A stretch of DNA of 64,000 nt, from the NCBI RefSeq assembly GCF_947488715.1, contig NZ_CANLAG010000007.1, positions 1 through 64,000 on the forward strand, given 5' to 3'. This document shows, piece after piece, positions 48,913 to 59,638 of the stretch. The translations under genes were made by a program, and so were the position numbers. Positions within the stretch are counted from its first letter, which is position 1, and each line of letters starts with the position of its first letter. The DNA is from an uncultured Tateyamaria sp. Its GTDB lineage: Bacteria; Pseudomonadota; Alphaproteobacteria; Rhodobacterales; Rhodobacteraceae. Under the pieces are notes generated by a model. The model did not search any database. It was given only the letters and a program-made list of their open reading frames with translations, and was not told where the DNA came from.

Positions 48913-49512
48913 ATGGAATCGACGTGGAATAACAAAGTGCTGAGCGATATGTTTGGTGCAAACGAGGGCACGGCCCTGCGCCTCAAGCAGGTGGCTTTGG
49001 TGGTGCTGGGTGTTGTGCTTCTTGCGGTTGCAGCAAAGATCAAGGTGCCGATGTGGCCCGTTCCGATCACCATGGGCACCTTTGCGGTTCTGACCATTGG
49101 TGCCGCCTATGGCGCGCGCCTCGGGCTGGTGACGATCCTGGCTTATATGATCGTGGGCGCGCTGGGCTTTGACGTCTTTGCCGGGTCGTCGGCAGAGAAA
49201 TTTGGTCTGACCTACATGATGGGCGGCACAGGCGGCTATCTGGTGGGCTACGTGCTGGCCACGTTGGCGCTGGGCGCGCTGGCGCAGCGCGGCTGGGACC
49301 GGTCGGTTGTGTGGATGGCGCTGGCGATGCTGATTGGCAACGTGCTGATCTATGTGCCGGGTCTGGCGTGGCTGGGTCAGCTTTATGGCTGGGACAAGCC
49401 GATCCTGGCCTGGGGTCTGACACCGTTCCTCGTGGGTGACGCGATCAAGCTGGCACTGGCGGCGCTGGTGCTGCCAGCGGCGTGGAAACTGGTGGGCCGC
49501 GCGCGCGGCTGA
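48913..49512 (+). CDS. bioY: Biotin transporter BioY
   Basis: A 199-residue membrane protein of the ECF-type substrate-binding family, with six membrane segments. KIKVPMWPVPITMGTFAVLTIGAAYGARLG is the BioY opening, and MMGGTGGYLVGYVLATLALGALAQRGWDRS the second motif. BioY binds biotin and works alone or with an energy-coupling ATPase; bioMN are not here. Ribosome site AGGTGAGG. A strong hairpin follows the stop. Confidence 0.92.
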   Translation: MESTWNNKVLSDMFGANEGTALRLKQVALVVLGVVLLAVAAKIKVPMWPVPITMGTFAVLTIGAAYGARLGLVTILAYMIVGALGFDVFAGSSAEKFGLTYMMGGTGGYLVGYVLATLALGALAQRGWDRSVVWMALAMLIGNVLIYVPGLAWLGQLYGWDKPILAWGLTPFLVGDAIKLALAALVLPAAWKLVGRARG

Positions 49513-49556
49513 TCCCGACATGGGCCGGGGGTGATCCCGGCTTGTTTAAAAATTGA

Positions 49557-49590
49557 GAGGCGCGGCCCCTGACGGGTCCGCGCCTCGTTT
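49557..49590 (+). terminator. Intrinsic terminator after bioY
   Basis: GAGGCGCGG and CCGCGCCTC form a nine-pair stem with a 12-base loop, followed by GTTT. It lies between the convergent bioY and hydrolase-OsmC genes. Confidence 0.7.
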
Positions 49591-49627
49591 CATTCCGGGA
49601 CGGCTTCGGGCCTGAGCCCTTTTGCGG

Positions 49628-50863
49628 TCAGGACGGCACCAGCACCCCGTCCGACGGAACCAGTTCCGTCAGGACCTTGGAGGTGCGTTCGAGCGTGCGG
49701 TGCACCGGGCATTTGTCAGCGATTTCCAGCAGCCGTGCGCGCTGGTCGTCGTCGAGTGTGCCAGTCAGGGTGATGCGGCGTTTCCATTCGTCGATCTTGT
49801 CTGCGGATGTGGTGCCGGCGTCCTGGGCGTGGACCTTGTTGTGGCTGACATCGACAGACACGTGTTTGAGCGGCCAGTCCTTACGGCGGGCATACATGCG
49901 GATGGTCATCGACGTGCAGGCGGCCAGCCCGGCGGACAGCAGCCCGTAGGGTGACAGGCCCTGATTGGTGCCGCCATAGGCACGGGGTTCGTCGGCCAGA
50001 ATGTGGTGGCGCGTGCCGTGGGTGATGTCCTGAAGGTATCCGTTGGGGTCTGCCTCTGAGCTGCGCACGATGCCTTCGGGCGCGCCGATGGGCGGGGCGG
50101 GCGGCTTGAGCGCCAGGTATTTCTTGGCCCAGGTCGAGATGATGTCGGCGGCGTATTCGGCATGATCGGCGTTGGTGATCAGGTGATCGGCATCGTCCAG
50201 TGTCACAAAGCTCTTGGGGTGCTTGGCGGCCATGAAGATCTCGCTGGCATTGTCGATGCTGACAATGGTGTCGCGGGGGGCGTGCAGGATCAGCAGCGCG
50301 GCATTCAGCCGGGTGATCGCGGGTTGCAGCCGTTCGTCGGCGACGTCCTCGACAAAGGTTTTGCCGATGCGGAAGGGGCGCCCGCCCAGCGACACTTCGG
50401 CCTCGCCCTTTTCCAGGATCTCGGGCAGGGCGGAAGAGAAGTTATGGGTGACATGGCCCGGATCAAAGGGCGCGCCCAGCGTGGCGACGGCCTTGATCTG
50501 GTCCAGTTTGGCCGTGGCTTTGAGAACGGCGGCACCGCCCAGGCTGTGCCCGATCAGCAGCGACGGGGGCATGTCGCGGCTGTTGAGGTAGGCCACCGCC
50601 TGTTCGAGGTCCTGCACGTTGGAGGTAAAAGACGTGTTGGCAAATTCGCCGTCGCTGTGGCCCAGCCCGGTGAAGTCGAACCGCAGCACGGCGATGCCCA
50701 TGGTGGTCAGCCGCGCGGCGACGCGGCGGGCGGCGGGGATGTCCTTGCCACAGGTGAAACAGTGCGCAAACACGGCCGTGGCCAGGTGCGGGCCTTCGGG
50801 CAGGTCCAAACGGGCGTCCAAAGTGCCAGCGTGGCCGGGAAAAGAAATGCGTTCTGTGGGCAT
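49628..50863 (-). CDS. Fused alpha/beta-hydrolase and OsmC-type protein
   Basis: A 411-residue fusion. The first 250 residues are an alpha/beta hydrolase: GHSLGGAAVL carries the nucleophile Ser, with APRDTIVS and DDADHLI supplying Asp and His. The last 150 residues are OsmC/Ohr-like: GLSPYGLLSAGLAACTSMTIRMYA holds one conserved Cys and DKCPVHRTLE the second, the redox pair that reduces organic peroxides. The fusion is known in proteobacteria. Start at MPTERISF follows AGAGGAGA. Confidence 0.88.
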   Translation of the reverse strand: MPTERISFPGHAGTLDARLDLPEGPHLATAVFAHCFTCGKDIPAARRVAARLTTMGIAVLRFDFTGLGHSDGEFANTSFTSNVQDLEQAVAYLNSRDMPPSLLIGHSLGGAAVLKATAKLDQIKAVATLGAPFDPGHVTHNFSSALPEILEKGEAEVSLGGRPFRIGKTFVEDVADERLQPAITRLNAALLILHAPRDTIVSIDNASEIFMAAKHPKSFVTLDDADHLITNADHAEYAADIISTWAKKYLALKPPAPPIGAPEGIVRSSEADPNGYLQDITHGTRHHILADEPRAYGGTNQGLSPYGLLSAGLAACTSMTIRMYARRKDWPLKHVSVDVSHNKVHAQDAGTTSADKIDEWKRRITLTGTLDDDQRARLLEIADKCPVHRTLERTSKVLTELVPSDGVLVPS

Positions 50864-51015
50864 GGGTGTCTCCTCTGGCCAAGAGAATGGGGACATTGGC
50901 GCATCAGGGGAAGGGGCTGTAATACGCCCTCACGCGGAGGTGTTATACAATTCAGCCCCGTGCTGCTGTCTCATGTCTTTGGTGGTCGCGATGCGGGAGA
51001 CCGCCCTGAGGTGCG

Positions 51016-52356
51016 TCACTGTCCCATGAGGGCGGGGTCAAACGGGTAGCTGATGAGGTTTTCAAAGCCGTCCTCGGTGATCAGCACCTGGTCCTCGAGC
51101 TTGATCGAGAAATCGCCGCCAACCTCGCCCACCGCCGCCTCGACGCAGAGCACCATGCCCGGTTCGAGCGCATAGTCGAACGAGCCCGGCACGGCCTTGT
51201 CGGGGTACTGGACCAGCGGCCACTCGTCACACAGGCCCACGCCGTGCATCAGGCAGCCGTATTTCTGGGCCTGGAACTTGTCGTCAAGCACGTGGGTGCC
51301 TGCGGTCAGTTCAGGCACGGTGATGCCGGGGCGCAGCATGTCCATGTTCTGCATGATGTGTTCGTGGGCGTGCTGCATGGCGTAGACCATGTCGGGGCGC
51401 GGTTTGGCATTGCCGATCCACCAACTGCGCGAGATGTCGACGCAGATGCCGTAGGCGCCAACGAGATCGGTGTCGAAGGAGATGATCTCGTTTTGTTGGC
51501 AGATGCGCGGCCCACATTCCTGAAACCATGGGTTTGTGCGCGGTCCGGAACTGAGCAGACGGGTCTCGATCCATTCGCCGCCGCGTTTGATGTTCTCGGC
51601 GTGCAGGACGGCCCAGATGTCATCCTCGCAGGTTCGGCCGTCGCCCACGTTGGCACGGGCGAAATCCTCCATCGCTTGCACGGATGCCTCGCAGGCGTGG
51701 ACCGCGCAGCGCATGGCCTTGATCTCGTCCGGGCCTTTGACAGAGCGCGATTTTTCGGTGACTTCCTCGCCGTCCATGACGGTGAATCCCTGTGCTTCGA
51801 TGGCGCGCAGGCCGTGGACCATGGGTTTGTCGATGGCCAGCCGGTTCAGGCCCGGCGCGTGTTCCGACAGGATTTCGCGGACGGCGTTGGCAAAGGCATC
51901 GGCGGCCACGTCGACCTTGTCGCCGCGGTCAAAGTAGAACAGGTCCGCGCCGTGCCGAACCTCGCGCACCAGCGGGTTGAAGGACGACAGGAAGGGCGCG
52001 TTCTTGTAGTCCCAGATCACCATGTAACCGTCAGCACAGAGCAGAACGGCGCGGAACGGGTTGTGGGTGTTCCAGAGCTGCATGTTGGTGGAATCGGTTG
52101 CATAGCGGATGTTGAGCGGGTCGAACATCAGCAAGCCGGCATAGTCGCGGTCGACAATGTGGCGCGTCAGGCGGTCCCAGCGGAACCGGCGCATGGCGTC
52201 CAGATTGGGCAGTTGCAGACCCGCCTCCGCCCATTCGTCAAAGGCCAGACGGGTGGGTCCGATTTCGATCCGGTCCGCGTCATTGGGTGTGCCATCGCCC
52301 AGAACCGCGCCGCGAGACGGGTCGATTTTGCGCGTATCCCTGTGGTGCTGGTTCAT
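51016..52356 (-). CDS. dddP: Dimethylsulfoniopropionate lyase DddP
   Basis: The 446-residue protein is an M24 metallopeptidase-fold enzyme that cleaves DMSP to dimethyl sulfide and acrylate. Its sequence follows known roseobacter DddP closely, beginning with MNQHHRDTRKIDPSRGAVLG. Metal ligands are in place: Asp at about 295, 297 and 307 (FDTDLVGAYGICVD), His at 371 (MHGVGLCDEW), Glu at 406 (VEAAVGEVGG region) and 421 (KLEDQV). DGTWKCED-type residues and NMQLWNTHNPFR are also conserved. Divergent from the DUF3445 gene. Confidence 0.95.
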   Translation of the reverse strand: MNQHHRDTRKIDPSRGAVLGDGTPNDADRIEIGPTRLAFDEWAEAGLQLPNLDAMRRFRWDRLTRHIVDRDYAGLLMFDPLNIRYATDSTNMQLWNTHNPFRAVLLCADGYMVIWDYKNAPFLSSFNPLVREVRHGADLFYFDRGDKVDVAADAFANAVREILSEHAPGLNRLAIDKPMVHGLRAIEAQGFTVMDGEEVTEKSRSVKGPDEIKAMRCAVHACEASVQAMEDFARANVGDGRTCEDDIWAVLHAENIKRGGEWIETRLLSSGPRTNPWFQECGPRICQQNEIISFDTDLVGAYGICVDISRSWWIGNAKPRPDMVYAMQHAHEHIMQNMDMLRPGITVPELTAGTHVLDDKFQAQKYGCLMHGVGLCDEWPLVQYPDKAVPGSFDYALEPGMVLCVEAAVGEVGGDFSIKLEDQVLITEDGFENLISYPFDPALMGQ

Positions 52357-52499
52357 TGCGTGTCCTCCCTTTGGGTCAGCGTGCCGCGATTTTTGGCGGC
52401 AAAAATGCCCGTTTCCGACTTGGATCGGGCGTTTTTTGGCTTTGGCTGGGGGACCTGCGCGGGCTGGAAGGTGGCGAGGTGTTGTGCCAGCATGCTGGA

Positions 52500-53261
52500 A
52501 TGACTGAGACTTTGCAGCGCGTTTTGCCGGATGACATGCAGATTGGCCGCCGGTTGCCGGGGATTTTGCCCGAGACCGGCCCGTGGTTGCGGGTGGATGA
52601 GGCCTATGCCGGGCAGATGGCGCATCGGGAGGAATTGATCCGCACGCGGCCCGACAGTGTGCTGTACCTTGATCCGATGGCTATGCCAGCGGCGGTCGAA
52701 CTGTTGGAGGTGGTCTGTGACGTGCTGCCTGGGCTGGGATTTGAGGTCGGGGCAGAGGCCATCAGCTGCCCGGATGGGCGGCAAGTGAGGGTCGCAAAAG
52801 ATGCGCCCATGGCGACGCTGGGGCGGCTGTGCCAGTGCGACTTTGTGCTGATGCAGAAGCGGGGGGCAGAGCACGTGCTGACCGGGGCGGTCCTGTGCTT
52901 TCCGGCGTCGTGGCACCTTTCGGAAAAGGCGGGGCGTCCGTTGATCGACATCCATGCGCCGGTTGAGGACTATTCCGACGATGTGGCACGGCGGGTGCAG
53001 CGTCTGTTTGACGGGATACAGGTGGGTCGGCCGCTGTGGCGGTTCAATCAGCTTTGGTATGAGGATCCCGAGCTGTTTCAGCCGCGCAGCGCCGCCGAGC
53101 CGCGCAGGGTGGGAGCGGGGTCGCGCACCGGGCCCTATTACCGGTCAGAACGTCAGACCCTGATCCGCCTGCCACAAAGCAACGCGGTTGTGTTTGTGAT
53201 CCACAGCTACGTTTTGCGGCAGGCGGATGTGCCGGGGGTGGTGTCGGGCGCGCCGGATTAG
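52500..53261 (+). CDS. DUF3445 family protein (heme-dependent oxidative N-demethylase type)
   Basis: A 253-residue protein with CDFVLMQKRGAEHVLTGAVLCFPASW near residue 120, FPASWHLSEKAGRPLIDIHAPV and the ending SNAVVFVIHSYVL, matching DUF3445. Members of this family include heme-dependent enzymes that remove methyl from dimethylamine. Which amine is used here cannot be told. It is divergent from dddP and converges on the glyoxalase-related gene with an overlapping stop. Confidence 0.8.
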   Translation: MTETLQRVLPDDMQIGRRLPGILPETGPWLRVDEAYAGQMAHREELIRTRPDSVLYLDPMAMPAAVELLEVVCDVLPGLGFEVGAEAISCPDGRQVRVAKDAPMATLGRLCQCDFVLMQKRGAEHVLTGAVLCFPASWHLSEKAGRPLIDIHAPVEDYSDDVARRVQRLFDGIQVGRPLWRFNQLWYEDPELFQPRSAAEPRRVGAGSRTGPYYRSERQTLIRLPQSNAVVFVIHSYVLRQADVPGVVSGAPD

Positions 53262-53701
53262 GCGCCGGACCATGCGTCGTTGATCCGCACGTGAGGCTGT
53301 CCGTCCGATGTGGCGCGGGGTGACACGCCCTGCATGTTCACGATGCAATTCACCTGACGCCGGAACGCCGAGAAATGCGGCGAGGTCACAACGTCAATCG
53401 CCTCGTCAAACCGCAAGGTCAGCGCGTGGCGGCCACCGGGCATCAGACGCGCGGCGCGGATGGTGGCCGCGAACCGGTGGCCCAGATAGCGGCCCGTCAC
53501 CCGCTGACCGGGGTGATACCCCGGCTGGGCGTCGTCCTGCGCCCGCGCGCTCAGGGTGTTCCAGTCGCGCGCACCCCATTGATGCGCCACGGCTTCGAGG
53601 GCCTGGGCATGGGAAAAGGGCGTGCCGTTGGTGGTGATGGCCGAGCGCAATCGTTTGGCCTGCGCCTTGAGCGCACTGCGTGAGGGAAGGGGGATATCCA
53701 T
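53258..53701 (-). CDS. Glyoxalase-superfamily-related protein (short)
   Basis: The 147-residue protein opens with PLPSRSALKAQAKRLRSAIT and SHAQALEAVAHQWGARDWNTLSA, the N-terminal helical domain of a group annotated as glyoxalase-superfamily proteins. The second half (PGYHPGQRVTGRYLGHRFAATIRAARLM) is beta-rich. No obvious metal triad of glyoxalases is present. I start at MDIPLPS because GGAG lies seven bases upstream; another ATG four codons earlier overlaps that site. Confidence 0.65.
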   Translation of the reverse strand: MDIPLPSRSALKAQAKRLRSAITTNGTPFSHAQALEAVAHQWGARDWNTLSARAQDDAQPGYHPGQRVTGRYLGHRFAATIRAARLMPGGRHALTLRFDEAIDVVTSPHFSAFRRQVNCIVNMQGVSPRATSDGQPHVRINDAWSGA

Positions 53702-53894
53702 ATCCGTCTCCATTCAATCAGCGGTCGCGTGTTGTGGTGGCGTCTGGGGCTCCGCGTTGCCGTGCCTGCGACCTGTCAAATGGGTCTATCCGTCAGGCTT
53801 CACCATGAATGCGGAGGGCAGGGGCCTGATCCCTATGCCGGCCATGTAGTCGACGCATCGACCCTTGGCAAGGGGGACCAGGCCGGTAGAGGCG

Positions 53895-54704
53895 CTACCC
53901 GTCGATGCGCGCGCCCATGATGGCAATCGCCTGCTGATACACGGTGGCGGCGTTCCACTGTTTGATCACAGCGAAATTGGGCTGGCCCTCTTGGTACCCT
54001 TTGCCGGGTTTCCAACCCTTTTGGCGCAGGAAGTTGGCCGTGGAAGCAAGAGCATCCGTCTGGTTGTAGAAGTCGACACGCCCGTCGCCATTGGCGTCCA
54101 CGCCGTATTTCAGTGCGTTGCCGGGCAGGAACTGCGTATGCCCCAGCTCGCCGTGCTTGGCCCCTTTGGTGGCGCCGGTGATGGCACCCTGATCCACCAG
54201 TTTCAGCGCACCGATGGCGTGTGGTTTGAAGAAATCAGAGCGGCGGCAGTCGTAGGTCAGCGTCACAATCGCGGACACGACCGCGCTGTCGCCCATGAAC
54301 CCGCCAAAGGCCGTTTCCATGCCGTGAATGGCAATCAGAACGCCCGCAGGCACGCCGTATTGCCGCTCGAGGGCGGCGTAGAAATCGGGGCTGCGTGCTT
54401 TGCGTTTGCGGCCCTGGGCCACGATCGTGTCAGCGCCGCGCACCTGCATGAACTTGGACAGGGAATAGCGGAACGATTTTTGATTGCGGTCCGCCGCGAT
54501 GGTCCGGGTGGCATAGGTTGCGTCGTTCAACGCCTGCAGGCCACGTGCGCCCACACCGGCGCGTTTCGCCTCGGCCGCAAAGCCGGGTTTCCACCCTGCA
54601 AAGCCACCACCGTCATTTCCGCACTTGGCCGCAACCGCGCCCGCAGACACCACGACACATGACGCGGCAAGCAAGGCTGCGCGCAATTTCTTCTGTTGGT
54701 ACAT
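53895..54704 (-). CDS. Lytic murein transglycosylase (MltB-like)
   Basis: A 269-residue protein with a Sec signal (ALLAASCVVVSAGAVAA). The catalytic Glu is Glu130 in IHGMETAFGGFMG, and the family motifs HGELGHTQFLPGNALKYGVDANGDGRVDFYN (the GHTQFLP and DGD parts) are intact. It cleaves the glycan strand of peptidoglycan with formation of a 1,6-anhydro end. No lipobox is seen; Cys28 follows an AAK and is not in a lipobox. Standard for alphaproteobacterial MltB. Confidence 0.9.
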   Translation of the reverse strand: MYQQKKLRAALLAASCVVVSAGAVAAKCGNDGGGFAGWKPGFAAEAKRAGVGARGLQALNDATYATRTIAADRNQKSFRYSLSKFMQVRGADTIVAQGRKRKARSPDFYAALERQYGVPAGVLIAIHGMETAFGGFMGDSAVVSAIVTLTYDCRRSDFFKPHAIGALKLVDQGAITGATKGAKHGELGHTQFLPGNALKYGVDANGDGRVDFYNQTDALASTANFLRQKGWKPGKGYQEGQPNFAVIKQWNAATVYQQAIAIMGARIDG

Positions 54705-55146
54705 GTTACTACTCCCACCCGTTCTGGAGGCTCAGGCTATCGCGCTCGTCGGTGGGGCCAAAGTCAAAAAACAAAAAATATGGTTTACGGCAGGTAGGTC
54801 ACGATCATGTGCAGACCCATGATTACTGATGCTGCAACGCAAACTCGGAAGCAAAATTGAGTTGTCGTCATTTTATGTCACCGTTCAAAAAGTAGAGGTT
54901 AAACAAGGTCATGGTCTGCCTCTTGCGAGGTGCTTGCAAGTAAGGAATTCACGACCTTTGCCGCAACGCGGCATTCCGGCGGATTGCCGCCACTTTTTTC
55001 AACCCATGCCAATCTGTGCGTGTGTCCTGACCGCCAGGCGATTGATTTCGTCTCATTTTTTGGCGCGCGTCCACTGGCTGTGGTCCGCGTTTTGCGCTGG
55101 GTTTGCGCTCGCCTTGGGTTGATTCGCCCACCCGGTCGCGACACAA
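54705..55146. other. Gene-free interval between the transglycosylase and glnA
   Basis: I see no convincing gene here. A 97-codon frame at 54829-55122 has poor composition and no family likeness. The part near 54705-54910 is AT-richer than the flanks and may hold the promoter of the transglycosylase. Confidence 0.5.
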
Positions 55147-55148
55147 AA

Positions 55149-55174
55149 AAAGGGCGCCGCAACGGGCGCCCTTT
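55149..55174 (-). terminator. Intrinsic terminator after glnA
   Basis: AAAGGGCGCC and GGCGCCCTTT pair around a short loop; on the minus strand a run of seven T follows. It lies 22 bases after the glnA stop. Confidence 0.8.
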
Positions 55175-55196
55175 CGAGTGTGACTGCTGGGGAGGA

Positions 55197-56600
55197 TCAG
55201 CAGCTGTAGTACATGCCGAACTCAACCGGGTGCGGTGTGTGTTCGTATGTTTCGATCTCTTCCATCTTCAGCGCGATGTAGCCTTCGATCTGGTCTTTGG
55301 TGAACACGTCACCGGCCAGCAGGAAGTCCATGTCCGCTTCCAGCTCGGTCATTGCTTCGCGCAGCGACCCGCAGACGGTTGGGATACCGGCCAGCTCTTC
55401 TGGGGGCAGATCGTAGAGGTCCTTGTCCGAAGGCTCGCCCGGATGGATCTTGTTCTGGATGCCGTCGAGGCCGGCCATCAGCAGGGCCGCAAAGCACAGG
55501 TAGGGGTTCGCCGACGGATCGGGGAAGCGTGCCTCAACCCGCTTGGCTTTGGGCGACTCGGTCCATGGGATCCGGACGCAGCCCGAACGGTTGCGGGCCG
55601 AGTAGGCGCGCAGCACGGGGGCTTCGAAGCCGGGGATCAGACGCTTGTAGCTGTTGGTCGATGGGTTGGTGAAGGCGTTCAGGGCCTTGGCGTGCTTGAG
55701 GATGCCGCCGATGAAGAACAGCGCCTCGTCCGACAGGTCCGCATACTTGTCGCCCGCAAAGAGCGGTTTGCCGTCTTTCCAGATCGACATGTTCACGTGC
55801 ATGCCTGTGCCGTTGTCGCCCGCGATGGGTTTCGGCATGAACGTGGCCGACTTGCCATAAGCAGCGGCGACGTTGTGGATGACGTATTTGTATTTCTGCA
55901 GCTCGTCGGCCTGTGTGGTCAGGCTGTCAAAGATCAGGCCCAGCTCGTGCTGGCAGGACGCCACTTCGTGGTGGTGCTTGTCGACCTTCATGCCCAGACG
56001 TTTCATGGTCGAGAGCATCTCGGAGCGCAGGTCCTGGCTTTCGTCCGTGGGGTTCACGGGGAAGTAGCCGCCCTTGACGCCGGGACGGTGGCCCATGTTG
56101 CCCATCTCGTACTCGGTGTCGGTGTTCCAGGATGCATCTGTTGCATCAACTTCGTAGGATACCTTGTTGATCGAGTTGGAATAACGCACGTCGTCGAACA
56201 GGAAGAATTCCGCTTCGGGGCCCATGTAAGCCACGTCGCCGATGCCTGTTGATTTCAGGTAAGCTTCGGCTTTTTCGGCGGTGCCGCGCGGGTCACGCTC
56301 GTAAGCTTCGCCGGTGTCGGGCTCGACGATGGAGCAGTGCACGCAGATTGTTTTCTCGGCGTAGAACGGGTCGACATAGGCGCTGTTTTGGTCGGGCATC
56401 AGCTTCATGTCGGAGGCTTCGATGGATTTCCACCCAGCGATGGACGAGCCGTCAAACATGAAACCTTCTTCGAGGAAGTCTTCGTCGACCTGATCCGCCA
56501 TGACGGTCACGTGCTGCAGCTTGCCGCGCGGGTCGGTGAAGCGGATGTCGACGTACTCTGCGCCTTCTTCCTTGATGAGATCGAGAACGGGGTTAGCCAT
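55197..56600 (-). CDS. glnA: Glutamine synthetase type I
   Basis: The 467-residue enzyme makes glutamine from glutamate, ammonia and ATP. Catalytic motifs are intact: [63 protein letters not shown] near residue 398 holds the Tyr that GlnE adenylylates. It is the second gene of glnBA and ends at an intrinsic terminator. Length standard for GSI-beta. Confidence 0.98.
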   Translation of the reverse strand: MANPVLDLIKEEGAEYVDIRFTDPRGKLQHVTVMADQVDEDFLEEGFMFDGSSIAGWKSIEASDMKLMPDQNSAYVDPFYAEKTICVHCSIVEPDTGEAYERDPRGTAEKAEAYLKSTGIGDVAYMGPEAEFFLFDDVRYSNSINKVSYEVDATDASWNTDTEYEMGNMGHRPGVKGGYFPVNPTDESQDLRSEMLSTMKRLGMKVDKHHHEVASCQHELGLIFDSLTTQADELQKYKYVIHNVAAAYGKSATFMPKPIAGDNGTGMHVNMSIWKDGKPLFAGDKYADLSDEALFFIGGILKHAKALNAFTNPSTNSYKRLIPGFEAPVLRAYSARNRSGCVRIPWTESPKAKRVEARFPDPSANPYLCFAALLMAGLDGIQNKIHPGEPSDKDLYDLPPEELAGIPTVCGSLREAMTELEADMDFLLAGDVFTKDQIEGYIALKMEEIETYEHTPHPVEFGMYYSC

Positions 56601-56633
56601 TTCGGGAAAGTCCTTCCTGTCTTTAGGGTAGAG

Positions 56634-57890
<1,257 letters not shown>

Positions 57891-57898
<8 letters not shown>

Positions 57899-58799
57899 CA
57901 CACCAACCAACCAATCCTCCGGAACGTTAGCCCAGGATGCGGTACAGGCTGTTGAAGCGCCAGGGTCATTGGCGAAAACCGCTGGTCACAAATTCGACTA
58001 CGGTCACGCTCTGGTATTGTCAGGTGGTCCCGGACGCACTGGGGCCGCGCGGCTTGCGGCGCGTGGCGCGCTGCGCATCGGGGCGGGGCTGGTGACGCTG
58101 GGCGTGCCGCCCTCTGCGCAGATGGAGGCGGCGTCTCAGATCACGGCGCTGATGTTGACGCGGGTTGCGGATGCCGGAGCGTTTGAAGCGGTGCTGGAAG
58201 ATGCGCGGATCAATGCACTGTGCCTAGGCCCCGGTCTGGGGTTCGAACGGGCGCGCGCGTTGGTGCCAGTGGCGGTGCGCGCAGAGCGCACACCCTACGT
58301 GGTGCTTGATGCGGATGCGTTGAGCGTTTGGGCGGATGATCCAGCCGAACTGTGCGACATGTTGCATGATCGTTGTGTGTTGACGCCCCATGGGGGCGAG
58401 TTTGCGCGGCTGTTCCCCGATATTGCCGAGAAGCTGAATGCGGTGCCGGAGCGAGGCCCGGCCTATTCCAAAGTGGATGCGACCCGAGAGGCGGCGGCGC
58501 GGTGTGGGGCAGTTGTGCTGTTCAAAGGTCCGGACACCGTGATTGCCCATCCGGATGGGCGCTGTTCGGTGCACGCGGCGGCCTATGGCCGCGTAGCGCC
58601 GTGGCTTGCAACAGCAGGGGCAGGGGACGTGCTGGCGGGGTTCATCACTGGGTTGTTGGCGCGCGGATTCGATCCGATGGCGGCCTGCGAGACGGCGGCG
58701 TGGCTGCATGTGGAATGCGCCCGCGCCTTTGGTCCCGGTCTGATCGCCGAGGATTTGCCGGAGATGTTGCCGCAGGTCTTGCGGCAACTGGACGCCTAG
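57891..58799 (+). CDS. ADP/ATP-dependent NAD(P)H-hydrate dehydratase (Nnr C-domain), separate gene
   Basis: A 302-residue YjeF_C kinase-fold enzyme that dehydrates S-NAD(P)HX. GHALVLSGGPGRTGAARLAARGALRIGAGLVTLG, LDADALSVWA, LTPHGGEFARLF and ATAGAGDVLAGFITGLLARG (catalytic Asp) are all present. The first ~40 residues are a linker unlike the family. Its ATG lies inside the end of the epimerase gene in a +1 frame. The stop is in a CTAG shared with the Hint-domain gene. Confidence 0.9.
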
Positions 58800-59299
58800 G
58801 CCGCAGCCGCCCCGGTCATCGACATCGCAGGCACCGACAGCTCGAGCCCGTCCGCGTAGACGACGTGCGGTGCTTCGAACCCCAGGCAGACCAGCGTCAT
58901 CTCGCGCGGACCCAGCGACGTGATGAACTCATCGTCGATCAGGCAACCGGCGGGCAACACGGCCTGCGCCGCACCCCCCAAGGCACGGGCGCGCCAGTCG
59001 CGGACCAGCACCATTTGCGATGCAGGCACCATGACGTGATGCGTGGGCTTGGTATCCCCCAGCGACCCGGCGGCGATTTTCACCGCCTCTTCGGTCACGC
59101 GGATGCTGTGGAGCGCGCGCAGGGGGACATAGCCCGCGTTGCGCGTGATGATGCGATCGCCGACCGAAAGATATTCGACCGGGATTTCACCGTCTGCTGT
59201 CAATAAAAGGGTACCGGCCACCAAGCCGGTATGTGCGATTTCAGTGCGCAAAGGGGGCATCTGCCGCCCGATCTCGCGCCCGACCGTATTCGGTTTCAT
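58796..59299 (-). CDS. Hint-domain (hedgehog/intein-like) protein
   Basis: A 167-residue protein: HTGLVAGTLLLTADGEIPVEYLSVGDRIITRNAGYVPLRALHSI is a Hint N-terminal block, and VPASQMVLVRDWRARALGG and LGPREMTLVCLGFEAPHVVYADGLELS the later blocks. The nucleophile Cys/Ser position is Thr or Gly, so splicing is unlikely. Roseobacter genomes carry many short Hint proteins of unknown role, some tied to secreted proteins. The stop is shared with the nnr pair. Confidence 0.8.
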   Translation of the reverse strand: MKPNTVGREIGRQMPPLRTEIAHTGLVAGTLLLTADGEIPVEYLSVGDRIITRNAGYVPLRALHSIRVTEEAVKIAAGSLGDTKPTHHVMVPASQMVLVRDWRARALGGAAQAVLPAGCLIDDEFITSLGPREMTLVCLGFEAPHVVYADGLELSVPAMSMTGAAAA

Positions 59300-59426
59300 G
59301 GCGTCTCTTTCTGTAACCTGCCTCTAGGTTAAGGGCACGATACCTCAACAGGCCCTTAATGTCGCGTGATTTTTCGTCAATTTCGTCTCGCTTCCCTGCA
59401 TGGGCTTTGCTATTGGGGCTGGTGAT

Positions 59427-59511
59427 GCGGGCGTGGCGGAATTGGTAGACGCACCAGATTTAGGTTCTGGCGCCGCAAGGTGTGGGAGTTCGAGTCTCCC
59501 CGCCCGCACCA
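59427..59511 (+). tRNA. tRNA-Leu (anticodon UAG)
   Basis: GCGGGCG at the 5' end pairs with CGCCCGC at 59501-59507, followed by ACCA. The anticodon stem is CCAGA/TCTGG with loop TTTAGGT, giving UAG. The T-arm is GGGAG TTCGAGT CTCCC and a long variable arm is present, as required for tRNA-Leu. The CCA end is encoded. Confidence 0.95.
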
Positions 59512-59638
59512 TTCCGATCTGGCCTACTGCGCAGAGCGCTACTTGAGGCCGGTTTCGGTTTGAGGTTTCTCCTCTCACCTATACCATTTTATCCCTAATT
59601 TTATGACTTTCCGTTGGTTGTGGCAGTATGGTCCCACA

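Noticed and set aside
54829-55122. A 97-codon frame between the transglycosylase and glnA
   Set aside because: No ribosome site, no recognisable family and atypical composition; it overlaps the region upstream of the glnA terminator.
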